Below, piece after piece: positions 1 to 6,232 of a stretch of 11,511 bases of DNA. Each line of letters starts with the position of its first letter. Within the stretch, counting starts at the first letter, position 1. The stretch is taken from positions 1 through 11,511 of the forward strand of contig JAEMSV010000113.1 of assembly GCA_016462625.1 (NCBI GenBank), written 5' to 3'. A program made the translations under genes and the position numbers. The notes under the pieces are model-generated. The model had not been told where the DNA came from. It ran no database searches and saw nothing but the letters and a program-made list of their open reading frames with translations. This DNA is from Solirubrobacteraceae bacterium (GTDB taxonomy: Bacteria > Actinomycetota > Thermoleophilia > Solirubrobacterales > Solirubrobacteraceae).

Positions 1-857
1 TCAAAGAAGTACGGCTCGCGGATCTTCGTGTAGCGCGTGCCGCGGTGCAGGCGCAGCGAGCTGGCGGCGGCTTCGTCGGCCTCGGCCTGGGTGATGTATC
101 CGAGCTCGGCCATTTTGCCCAGCACCTCTGCGCGACGCACGAGCGCGGCCTTCGGATTCAGGAAGGGGTTGTAGTCGGTCGGTGCCTGGGGAAGCCCGGC
201 GAGCATCGCGCACTCCGAGAGATTCAGATCCTTGGCGTTCTTCGCGAAGAACGTCTGCGCGGCGGCCTGCAGGCCCATTGCGGACTGACCGCCGACCGTG
301 CCGTACGGCGCGGTGTTCAGGTACTGCCCGAGGATCCAGGTCTTGCTGTGCTGCTCCTCAAGCTCGCTCGCGAGCTTGGCCTCGCGGATCTTGCGCTTGA
401 AGTCGCGCTTCGGCGCGGAGATGTAGAGGTTGCGCACGAGCTGCATCGTGATCGTCGATCCACCCTGCACAGTCTTGCCGCTGCTGGTGTTCTTGACTGC
501 GGCGCGCACGATCGCCGTGTAGTCAACGCCGCCGTGCTTGTAGTAGCGCTCGTCCTCGATCGCGATCGTGGCGTCCTTGCAGTTCTGCGGCAGGCGCTTC
601 CACGCGACGGGCGTGCTGATCTCGTCGGCCTGGATGTAGCCGAGCAGCTGACCGTTGGCGGCGTAGACGGCCGAGGTGAGTCCGCGGTTGACCGGCTTGC
701 CCAGCGGCGGCGCGCCGTTGGCCAGCGCGATGACGTATCCAATGGCAGAGAAGCCGGCGATCAGACCCAGCGTGAAGAGCACGACGACGCCGATCGCCAA
801 GGGGCGATGAACATGGCCGCGCCTGGTGCGGCGCTTGCGTCTTTCTCGTGCAGTCAT
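1..857 (-). CDS. Class A penicillin-binding protein, N-terminal part (GT51 glycosyltransferase), truncated by window edge
   Basis: Bifunctional peptidoglycan synthase of the PBP1a/PonA type, which polymerises lipid II and, through its missing C-terminal half, crosslinks peptides outside the membrane. The 285 visible residues start at ATG 857 with a basic cytoplasmic tail (MTARERRKRR), one transmembrane anchor at about residues 20-45, then a GT51 domain. Visible motifs are EDERYYKHGGVD (100-111, catalytic Glu101), QGGSTITMQLVRN (131-143), RKIREAKLASELE (155-167, with second conserved Glu159), QYLNTAPYG (178-186) and the AAQTFFAK region (199-206). The transpeptidase domain with SxxK, SxN and KTG motifs must lie beyond base 1. 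No strong ribosome binding site precedes the ATG. The gene is 116 bp downstream of the MscS gene on the same strand. Family call is certain; which PBP paralogue it is cannot be told. Confidence 0.96.
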   Translation of the reverse strand, partial: MTARERRKRRTRRGHVHRPLAIGVVVLFTLGLIAGFSAIGYVIALANGAPPLGKPVNRGLTSAVYAANGQLLGYIQADEISTPVAWKRLPQNCKDATIAIEDERYYKHGGVDYTAIVRAAVKNTSSGKTVQGGSTITMQLVRNLYISAPKRDFKRKIREAKLASELEEQHSKTWILGQYLNTAPYGTVGGQSAMGLQAAAQTFFAKNAKDLNLSECAMLAGLPQAPTDYNPFLNPKAALVRRAEVLGKMAELGYITQAEADEAAASSLRLHRGTRYTKIREPYFF

Positions 858-973
858 TCTGGGGGTGGTTCTGCGTCTTCTATGACAGTTCGTCGGGCGG
901 CGTGGCTGCCCTGCCGATTCCTGCGATCACACTGCTCAAGAGAACACACGGAGCCCCGCGTTCGATGCGGTGC
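858..973 (-). other. Intergenic leader between the MscS gene and the PBP gene
   Basis: These 116 bp separate two minus-strand genes and must hold the PBP translation start region, and its promoter if it has its own. I see no convincing -35/-10 pair, no terminator hairpin with a T tract after the MscS gene and no RNA gene. Read-through from the MscS gene is possible. Confidence 0.4.
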
Positions 974-1765
974 TCAGGCGGTCTGCGAAGACGCACTCAG
1001 CATACCCGCGTCGCTCAAAATCGCCACTACTTGCTCGCGCGTGGCAAAGCGCTGCGTGGCCTCGTGGCCCGCGGTGGTGCTGAAGGAGACGAGGATCTCG
1101 AAACGATCGACTTCGCACTCGCCCAGTGAGACGGTTGCGTCCTCGAGCTTCTCGCGCAGGAGTTTGATCGCGGGTGTCGCCTTGTCGGGCGAGACCTGGA
1201 TCGATGCGTCGGCGTCGACGACGCTTCCGGCGATCGTGTAGTTCTCGATCGCGCTCGTGGCGATCGCGTCGTTCGGGATCACCAGCCGGTGACCGGACGG
1301 CAGCCGTACGAACGTGTAGCTCAGCGTGATGTCCTCGACGCGGCCGCGTTTGTCCTGCCACTCGATCACGTCGCCGATGCGGAAGGGCTGGACCGTCGCC
1401 AGCATCATTCCCGACACGGCGTTGGCCAGGACGGCGCGTGCGGCGATGCCGAGCGCCACGCCGATCACGGCGCTCGAGGCGAGCAGCGCCGTGCCCAGCG
1501 ACTGCAGCGCGTCGATCTGCGAGAGCGCCACGAAGATCCCGAACAACACCACGGCGAGCACGATCAGCCGGTGGATCAGGCGCAGGCGCGTGACCGCGCC
1601 CTTTGAGAGCGGCTCGGCGTCACGCACGCTTGTGACCCGACTCGCGCTTCGCGTCAGGAAGATGTCGATCAGCTTGGCCACGACCAGCGTCACGACGAGG
1701 ATCACGATCGTCGAGATCCACTGCGCGTTGGCGTCGAGAAATGATTGTTTGGCGAGGATCAGCAT
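974..1765 (-). CDS. MscS-family small-conductance mechanosensitive ion channel
   Basis: Membrane channel that opens under membrane tension and releases solutes on osmotic downshock. The 263-residue product has N-terminal membrane helices at about 15-37 and 62-83. A pore-lining helix follows at about 90-122 (GTALLASSAVIGVALGIAAR onward), rich in the Gly/Ala spacing typical of MscS TM3. The beta domain signature comes next: QPFRIGDVIEW (126-136), GRVEDITLSYTFVRLPSG (141-158) and LVIPNDAIA (161-169). A cytoplasmic alpha/beta domain closes the protein. ATG 1765 was chosen because an upstream extension of 36 residues is basic, lacks family similarity and would cover the divergent start of the neighbouring protease gene. 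Size is close to minimal MscS homologues. It lies upstream of the PBP gene on the same strand, so joint transcription is possible. Confidence 0.93.
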   Translation of the reverse strand: MLILAKQSFLDANAQWISTIVILVVTLVVAKLIDIFLTRSASRVTSVRDAEPLSKGAVTRLRLIHRLIVLAVVLFGIFVALSQIDALQSLGTALLASSAVIGVALGIAARAVLANAVSGMMLATVQPFRIGDVIEWQDKRGRVEDITLSYTFVRLPSGHRLVIPNDAIATSAIENYTIAGSVVDADASIQVSPDKATPAIKLLREKLEDATVSLGECEVDRFEILVSFSTTAGHEATQRFATREQVVAILSDAGMLSASSQTA

Positions 1766-1797
1766 GTGCAACCGCTTATGCGGCCACAATATGCCGC
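1766..1797. promoter_or_regulatory. Divergent promoter/operator region between MscS and CPBP genes
   Basis: Only 32 bp separate the two divergent starts, so both promoters must be here or inside the neighbouring coding sequences. The stretch has GCGGC (1780-1784) and GCCGC (1793-1797) as an inverted pair around an AT-rich core CACAATAT, and a CCGC-TTAT-GCGG inverted repeat at 1772-1783. On the minus strand CATATT lies in the core. The inverted repeat abutting the GTG could be an operator or chance in GC-rich DNA. The promoter role is inferred from position. Confidence 0.35.
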
Positions 1798-2826
1798 GTG
1801 ACCGACGATCCCTTTGGACCAGAGGCAGGCGACCCGCGCTATCTGCCGGAGCTACCCGTGCCGGGTCCGCCACCAGTGCCCGGCGTGGTGCCCCCCCCGG
1901 TCACGCCGCCACCGCCCGGCACGCCCCCGCCGGGCACGCCGGTCCCGGGGTCGCTCAAGCCGAGCGGCGCTGACGGCTGGCGTTGGTACTACGCGTTGCT
2001 CGCCTTCTTCGGCGGGCTCGTGGTGTCGCAGATCGCCGTGCTGATCATCGGCGTGATCTGGGTTGCGACGAGCGGTAAGGATCTCGACGTCCTCCAGGAT
2101 GACTCGAGCTTCATCGTCGTCGCCTCGGCCGTCAACGAGATCCTCTTCATCGCCACCGCGGTTTTTGTGGCGCGCATGTCGGGCAGCTTCGCCTGGCGCG
2201 ACTTCGGCCTCGTGCGGGCACCCTTCAAGCGCACGGTGATTCTGATGGCCGCCGTGATGGCGACGTATTTCCTGATCCTCGGCATCTACAACGAACTCGT
2301 CAACCTCGCGCCCGATGACGCGCCCGAGAAGCTCGGCGCGGGCGCCGGCGAGCTGCGCATGCTCTGCTTCGCGCTGCTGGTCGCGGTGCTGGCGCCGATC
2401 GCCGAGGAGATCTTCTTCCGCGGCATGATTTTCCGCGCGCTCTGGAACGGCATCGGCCTCTGGCCGGCAGCGATCGTCTCCGGCCTGCTCTTCGGCGCGT
2501 TGCACATCGACGCCGGCACGGCCGAGCGTCTGCTCCAGGTCGTTCCGCTCGCGATCCTCGGCGTCTCGTTCGCGCTGCTCTATTCGTGGACGGGAACGCT
2601 GTATTCGACGATCGCGCTGCACGCGACCAATAACGCGATCGCGGTGGCCGCGTTCGCCGAGGAGCACAACTCCGACTTCGGCCTCGTGCTCGCCGGAGTG
2701 CTCTGGGTGCTGATGATGCTCGGATGCGGCTTCGGCTACCTCGTCACCGACCGTAAAACAGATGTCCCCCCGAACGAATTCCCGGGTGGCGGCGACGGTC
2801 CAGTCGAATATGCTTTGCCCAGATGA
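1798..2826 (+). CDS. CPBP family intramembrane metalloprotease (CAAX protease/Abi type)
   Basis: Multi-pass membrane protein of the CPBP (Rce1-like) family, whose members are glutamate-dependent metal proteases cutting within or next to the membrane. The 342-residue product has a proline-rich cytoplasmic N-terminus (19 Pro among residues 17-50), then about seven to eight hydrophobic segments. All three family motifs are present: EEIFFR (E203, E204, R208), FGALH (F232, H236) and HATNN (H275, N279), so it should be catalytically competent. GTG 1798 is preferred because it gives the start VTDDPFGPEAGDP; an ATG at 1741 would put 57 bp of coding sequence over the divergent MscS gene. No Shine-Dalgarno is seen. 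The stop overlaps the next gene's start (ATGA), indicating coupled translation with the L,D-transpeptidase. The substrate is unknown. A C8 run at 1891-1898 lies in the proline region. Confidence 0.92.
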   Translation: MTDDPFGPEAGDPRYLPELPVPGPPPVPGVVPPPVTPPPPGTPPPGTPVPGSLKPSGADGWRWYYALLAFFGGLVVSQIAVLIIGVIWVATSGKDLDVLQDDSSFIVVASAVNEILFIATAVFVARMSGSFAWRDFGLVRAPFKRTVILMAAVMATYFLILGIYNELVNLAPDDAPEKLGAGAGELRMLCFALLVAVLAPIAEEIFFRGMIFRALWNGIGLWPAAIVSGLLFGALHIDAGTAERLLQVVPLAILGVSFALLYSWTGTLYSTIALHATNNAIAVAAFAEEHNSDFGLVLAGVLWVLMMLGCGFGYLVTDRKTDVPPNEFPGGGDGPVEYALPR

Positions 2827-3890
2827 ACCTGCGCTCGCGCAAATCGGGATGGATCTCAGGCGCGGCCGCGCTGCTGGCCATGCTCGCGCTGGCCGTTCCC
2901 GCCTTTGCCGAACCGACGGGCCCGACTGCTGAGCCCACGGGCGTAAGCGGACCGATCGCCAGCGCAGAGGCCGCAGCCAAGAAGAAGAGCTCCGGCAAGT
3001 CGAAGTCGAGCAGCAATCTCCCGGCGATCAAGCTGACCGCTGAGGGCGCCTACCGCTACCACGGCCACGGCTACGTCCTGCCGCGCACGAAGCTCGTCTT
3101 CCGCGGTCGCGTGAAGGCCGAGCTCGCCGACCAGACGATGAAGATCAAGATCTTCAAGCGCGGCAAGGTCATCAAGAGCAAGACCGTCGAGATCGACGAA
3201 GCGGGCTCGATCGCGAAATTCCACCTTTCCTTCCGCACCGGCAGCAAGGGCAAGTACTCGGCGAAGGTCGAGCTGACCGACGCGCAGAAGGTGCTCGTCG
3301 ACGACGGCTCCGGTACCAGCGTGGCGGTTGTCCGCACCGGCATTCGTGGCGGCAGCCGCGGCGTTGCGGTCCGCCTCTTCCAGCACGAACTGCGCCAGCT
3401 GGCCTACGTCACACCGCTGAATGGCCGTTTCGATGCCGCAACCGGCCGCGCGTTCATCGCATTCCGCAAGGTCAACGGCATGGCGCGCGTTCCGGTCGCA
3501 GGCGCTGCCGTCGCACGCAAGCTCGTCAGCGGCGGAGGCGGCTTCCACCTTCGCTACCCCGGTGCCGGTCGCCACGTCGAGGTCAGCATTCGCCGTCAGG
3601 TGATGGCCTTCGCGAGCGGTGGCAAGGTTGTGCGGATCTACCACGTCTCAACCGGCGCACCGGCAACGCCGACCGTGCGCGGCACCTACCGCGTCTACAT
3701 GAAGGACCCGGGCACAAACGCCAAGGGCATGGTCAAGAGCAGCTACTTCATCCGCGGCTACGCGATCCACGGATACAAGGACGTTCCGATCTACAACGCC
3801 AGCCACGGCTGCGTACGCGTTCCGATCCCGAACGCCGCGTCGATCTTTCGCTGGGTGCACATGGGCACCCGCATCGACACTTATTACTAG
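2823..3890 (+). CDS. Secreted L,D-transpeptidase (YkuD domain) with peptidoglycan-binding-like module
   Basis: Cell-wall enzyme expected to form 3-3 crosslinks or attach groups to peptidoglycan stems using a catalytic cysteine. The 355-residue protein has a Sec signal peptide with basic start (RSRK), hydrophobic core 11-28 and likely cleavage AFA|EP at 29/30. A Lys/Ser-rich linker (53-64) and a beta-rich region (about 68-172) follow. Residues about 177-220 resemble a peptidoglycan-binding_1 repeat (GVAVRLFQHELRQL ... GRFDAATGRAFIAFRKVNGM). The C-terminal YkuD domain (about 250-355) has the catalytic signature with His316 in AIHGY and SHGCVR with His328, Cys330 and Arg332. The start codon overlaps the stop of the CPBP protease (ATGA). 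Only 12 bp separate its end from the convergent membrane protein gene. Confidence 0.95.
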   Translation: MNLRSRKSGWISGAAALLAMLALAVPAFAEPTGPTAEPTGVSGPIASAEAAAKKKSSGKSKSSSNLPAIKLTAEGAYRYHGHGYVLPRTKLVFRGRVKAELADQTMKIKIFKRGKVIKSKTVEIDEAGSIAKFHLSFRTGSKGKYSAKVELTDAQKVLVDDGSGTSVAVVRTGIRGGSRGVAVRLFQHELRQLAYVTPLNGRFDAATGRAFIAFRKVNGMARVPVAGAAVARKLVSGGGGFHLRYPGAGRHVEVSIRRQVMAFASGGKVVRIYHVSTGAPATPTVRGTYRVYMKDPGTNAKGMVKSSYFIRGYAIHGYKDVPIYNASHGCVRVPIPNAASIFRWVHMGTRIDTYY

Positions 3891-3902
3891 GCGGGCGCTG
3901 GT

Positions 3903-4337
3903 CTAACGCGAGCCGGCGGTGAACTCGCCGCCGCGGCCGCCCTGGGTCGGTAGCGATCCGCTTGCCGGCCCGCTCATCTCGATCCAGCTTGCCAGGACTC
4001 GCAGGCCGAGCAGGAAGACGAGCATTCCGAAGAGGAAGGCCGCGCCGCGCAGCGCCCACGCGTTGCCGCCGCTGAACTTCTTTCCGATCGACTCACCCGG
4101 TGAGGTGAGGGCGTCGTTGGCCTTGTCGAGGTTGACGCGCAGCTTGCCGTTCTCGTCGACGGCGAGGCGACCGTGCGTGTCGCGCACGTTTGCGACCTGC
4201 ATGCCATTGGCGGCCGCGAGCTGCGTCTGACTCTTTGAGGCCGAACCGAGCTCGTCCCAGACAAACAGGCCGAAGCTGATGACGACGATCGCCGTCAGGA
4301 GTATTGAAACCAATCGGATGAGAGCGGAGACTGTCAT
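3903..4337 (-). CDS. Hypothetical small membrane protein with two transmembrane helices
   Basis: I do not recognise a family. The 144-residue product has a hydrophobic helix at about 5-26, a polar segment of about 70 residues (27-96) and a second helix at about 97-115, then a Gly/Ser-rich tail. By charge (tail SWIE..., few basic residues near either helix) the topology is not clear, but the middle segment is probably exposed on one side as a compact domain. That segment includes NVRDTHGRLAVDENGKLRVNLDKANDAL, which has two short similar stretches (HGRLAVDENGKLRVNLD) like a small beta hairpin. ATG at 4337 is the natural start. It converges on the L,D-transpeptidase gene and diverges from pyrE across 239 bp. 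Codon use looks native. Confidence 0.8.
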   Translation of the reverse strand: MTVSALIRLVSILLTAIVVISFGLFVWDELGSASKSQTQLAAANGMQVANVRDTHGRLAVDENGKLRVNLDKANDALTSPGESIGKKFSGGNAWALRGAAFLFGMLVFLLGLRVLASWIEMSGPASGSLPTQGGRGGEFTAGSR

Positions 4338-4576
4338 GTCCCGTCGAGCTTTCTATTGAACGCCGATGCGGATTTCGGCTGAATGTTGCTTGCGGTTCTC
4401 CATCGCGTTGGAGTCCCGCCGGGAGCCGACAGCGCGCCCTGCATCGAGTTTCGGCGTCGATCCGCAAACCCTTGAGCGGAATGGGGCGGACACTCCAAGC
4501 TGTATGTCCACTCGCTTCCCGCTCCAGGCCTGCGATTCGCACTCCCGCCCACATGTGTCTACGATGCTCAACGGCT
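4338..4576. other. Intergenic region between the divergent membrane protein gene and pyrE
   Basis: These 239 bp hold the start regions of two divergent genes. Apart from the pyrE promoter candidate near the right end I see no RNA gene, riboswitch-like fold, repeat or convincing small coding sequence. Open frames crossing it are extensions of, or opposite to, pyrE and lack initiation signals. Confidence 0.5.
4536..4565 (+). promoter_or_regulatory. Candidate near-leaderless promoter of pyrE
   Basis: TTCGCA (4536-4541) matches four of six bases of the housekeeping -35 consensus. After an 18-bp spacer, TACGAT (4560-4565) fits the actinobacterial -10 pattern TANNNT. Transcription would start around 4572, only a few bases before the ATG at 4577, leaving no room for a Shine-Dalgarno site. 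None is seen. Confidence 0.45.
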
Positions 4577-5125
4577 ATGGACGCACGCGACACTTTGATT
4601 GCTGAACTTCGCGAGCACGCGCTCGTGATCGGCGAAGTGGTTCTGACCAGCGGCAAGACCGCGCAGTACTACGTGGACGCCAAGCGCGCGATTCTTCAGC
4701 GGGCAGGTTTCATGGCGCTCGGCGAGTTGGTCAAGGAATTCGCCGACGAGGTCGGCGCGACCGCCGTGGGCGGAATGACGATGGGCGCGGACCCGGTTGC
4801 CTGCTCGGCGCTCGCCGCCGGCTCCGACGCGAAGGCGTTCTTCGTGCGCAAGGAGCGCAAGGAGCACGGCCTGCAGCGCTGGGTCGAGGGCCCGCTGCTC
4901 GAACCCGGCGCGCGCTGCCTGATCGTCGAAGACGTCGTCACCACGGGCGGCTCCACGCTCCAGGCGATCGAGCGCGTCAAGGACGAAGGGTTTGAGATAG
5001 TCGGTGTGTGCAGCGTGCTCGACCGACTGGCTGGAGGCGGAGAAGCGATCGAAGCCGCCGCGGGAGCGCCATACAGGGCGTTCACGACTATCGATGATGT
5101 CCATCCCGACCGGCCTGACCGATAA
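4577..5125 (+). CDS. pyrE: Orotate phosphoribosyltransferase
   Basis: Catalyses orotate + PRPP to orotidine 5'-monophosphate in de novo pyrimidine synthesis, in the cytoplasm. The 182-residue protein has the usual length. The N-terminal substrate region reads VLTSGKTAQYYVDAK (22-36). The flexible catalytic loop is FVRKERKEHG (89-98), with the conserved Lys/Arg and His. The PRPP-binding motif is CLIVEDVVTTGGST (114-127), the ED-TTGG-S core of type I phosphoribosyltransferases. ATG 4577 (MDARDTLIAELREHAL) was chosen because it matches the family N-terminus and lies 11 bp after a -10-like hexamer; the longer frame upstream adds unrelated residues. No other pyrimidine gene is nearby. The SCP2-like gene follows 61 bp downstream in the same direction. 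Confidence 0.95.
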   Translation: MDARDTLIAELREHALVIGEVVLTSGKTAQYYVDAKRAILQRAGFMALGELVKEFADEVGATAVGGMTMGADPVACSALAAGSDAKAFFVRKERKEHGLQRWVEGPLLEPGARCLIVEDVVTTGGSTLQAIERVKDEGFEIVGVCSVLDRLAGGGEAIEAAAGAPYRAFTTIDDVHPDRPDR

Positions 5126-5186
5126 ACAGGCAGTCGGGACCCGGGACCAGCAGTACCGACTATTTGGGTGACCCGACAGGCTACGG

Positions 5187-5606
5187 ATGAGCCGCTTCAA
5201 ATCGAAAAAAGAACTCCGCCTTGTAATGGACCAGGTCATCGCGACGCTTGGCGATGACACTGAGGTCGGACCACAGCTGCGCGAACTGGGCACGCCGATC
5301 GAGATCACGTACAAGGACTTCGACATCACCGTGAACATCCGCGGCGGCGAAGAGGGCGAGTCGAATCTCGTCTGGGTGTGGTCGAAGAAGGTCAAGTGGC
5401 AGGCCACCACCCGCGTCGAAGTCACCTCGGACGTGGCCAATCAGTTCATGCAGGGCAAGCTCCAGGTCGCCAAGGCGCTGGCGCTGCGCAAGGTCAAGGT
5501 GAAGGGCAGCCTCACGGCCGGCCTACGCATCGTCGCGGTCTGCGGCCCCGCCTTCAGCCACTACCGCGAGCGCGTAGAGAACGATTTCCCCCACCTTGTA
5601 GTTTGA
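5187..5606 (+). CDS. SCP2 sterol-binding-like domain protein
   Basis: Small cytoplasmic protein of 139 residues resembling the SCP2 lipid-binding fold, which has a hydrophobic tunnel for lipids or acyl chains. The recognisable part is the C-terminal stretch ANQFMQGKLQVAKALALRK (84-102) followed by VKVKGSL (103-109), which matches the FMxGKLKVxGDxxLALKL pattern of SCP2 proteins. Beta strands such as PIEITYKDFDITVNIRGG (37-54) come before it. There is no signal peptide or membrane helix. ATG 5187 gives MSRFKSKKELR; Met14 is a less likely alternative. No clear ribosome binding site is present. The next gene, a membrane protein, starts 5 bp after its stop, so the two are probably one operon. The ligand is unknown. 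Confidence 0.72.
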   Translation: MSRFKSKKELRLVMDQVIATLGDDTEVGPQLRELGTPIEITYKDFDITVNIRGGEEGESNLVWVWSKKVKWQATTRVEVTSDVANQFMQGKLQVAKALALRKVKVKGSLTAGLRIVAVCGPAFSHYRERVENDFPHLVV

Positions 5607-5611
5607 GCGGC

Positions 5612-6088
5612 ATGCTCCGGCGCGTGCGGCCAACGACCCCGATGGGCTGGGGCATCCTCGCTTCGTACCTGATCGCTTTTCTGCTGATGGTGTGGGCGGT
5701 CGTCGTTGTCGACTGGTGGTCGACGGCGGTGTCGCTCTACGACCCGGACGACACCGGCGGGCTCGTGCGGGGCCGCATCACCCGGGAGGGAACGACGCTG
5801 CTCTCCGGCTATCCCGTCGAGACCATCCTCCTGCTCATCCTGCTTCCGTTCGGCGCGGTGATGGCCGAACTCAATCGCGCCGGCGCGACGATCTCCGGCC
5901 TCGCCGGGATCGTCATCACGGTGGTGGCGACGCAACTTGATTCTCCGGTCCCCGGACTCGTGGCGACAAATGCCTGGATACCCGCGGCGGTCGCGTGGTT
6001 CATCTACTTCGGCGCGCTGCTCGCGAGAGTCTCCACGCGGGGGCCGAGGTTAGAGTTTGACGAGCGCCCCGATAGCTCAGATGGATAG
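5612..6088 (+). CDS. Hypothetical four-helix membrane protein, 3' end overlapping tRNA-Arg
   Basis: Unrecognised family. The 158-residue product has hydrophobic segments at about 14-36, 70-87, 95-110 and 122-140. A polar loop between the first two (YDPDDTGGLVRGRITREGTT) is probably extracytoplasmic. The N-terminus MLRRVRPTTP is basic and should be cytoplasmic. ATG 5612 lies 5 bp after the SCP2-like gene, and the longer frame starting at 5378 only reads out of frame through that gene. The last seven codons (152-158, RPDSSDG) and the TAG stop are inside the tRNA gene, the stop falling in its D-loop. The acidic C-terminal tail (FDERPDSSDG) may therefore be set by the tRNA sequence rather than by protein function. 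Confidence 0.78.
   Translation: MLRRVRPTTPMGWGILASYLIAFLLMVWAVVVVDWWSTAVSLYDPDDTGGLVRGRITREGTTLLSGYPVETILLLILLPFGAVMAELNRAGATISGLAGIVITVVATQLDSPVPGLVATNAWIPAAVAWFIYFGALLARVSTRGPRLEFDERPDSSDG
6051..6056 (+). promoter_or_regulatory. Candidate -10 box of tRNA-Arg promoter
   Basis: TAGAGT fits TANNNT and lies 9 bp before the first base of the mature tRNA, the right distance for a short 5' leader. It is inside the preceding membrane protein gene. No good -35 is visible at 17-18 bp. The same hexamer precedes the secreted protein gene at 6255-6260. Confidence 0.45.
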
Positions 6089-6139
6089 AGCGCTTCCCTC
6101 CTAAGGAAGAGGCCGCTGGTTCGACTCCAGCTCGGGGCA
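6066..6139 (+). tRNA. tRNA-Arg, anticodon CCT (reads AGG)
   Basis: A complete 74-nt cloverleaf folds by eye. Acceptor GCCCCGA (6066-6072) pairs with TCGGGGC (6132-6138), with discriminator A6139. The D stem is GCTC/GAGC with loop AGATGGATA. The anticodon stem is CTTCC/GGAAG around loop CTCCTAA, placing CCT at positions 34-36. The variable region is AGGCC and the T stem GCTGG/CCAGC with loop TTCGACT. The 3' CCA is not encoded. The 5' end overlaps the upstream protein gene by 23 bp and the 3' end forms one arm of a large palindrome. Confidence 0.97.
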
Positions 6140-6232
6140 TTCCTCACGATTCTGAGCGGCGTCCTCGGTCGCTCGCCTCCCTCAGGAGGCGTCGCTCCCT
6201 GCGTCCTAGTCAGAACCGCGATGAATGCCCCG
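6133..6232. repeat. Imperfect 100-bp palindrome starting inside the tRNA 3' end
   Basis: Bases 6133-6155 and the reverse complement of 6210-6232 agree at 20 of 23 positions (CGGGGCATTC at the tip, TTCTGA at the inner end). The first seven bases of the left arm are the tRNA acceptor 3' strand plus discriminator. The 54-bp interior contains a perfect 7-bp hairpin CGCCTCC-CTCA-GGAGGCG (6174-6191). It could be a processing or termination structure of the tRNA transcript, a REP-like palindromic element, or a recombination footprint. No long T tract follows, so it is not a classical intrinsic terminator. Confidence 0.7.

Noticed and set aside
45..1241. 398-codon open frame on the plus strand across the PBP and MscS genes
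   Set aside because: It runs antisense to two clear protein families, is biased to Arg/Ala/Leu/Val as expected for complementary GC-rich coding DNA, and has no family motif or start signal.
5135..5177. GTCGGG...CCCGAC inverted repeat between pyrE and the SCP2-like gene as terminator
   Set aside because: The 6-bp arms are about 30 bp apart in GC-rich DNA without a T tract, so chance pairing is likely.
4568..5440. 290-codon minus-strand frame opposite pyrE and the SCP2-like gene
   Set aside because: It is antisense to a complete orotate phosphoribosyltransferase, with no motif or initiation signal.
5378..5611. N-terminal extension of the four-helix membrane protein
   Set aside because: The added residues are an out-of-frame reading of the SCP2-like gene, rich in Gly/Gln/Arg; ATG 5612 directly precedes the first hydrophobic helix.
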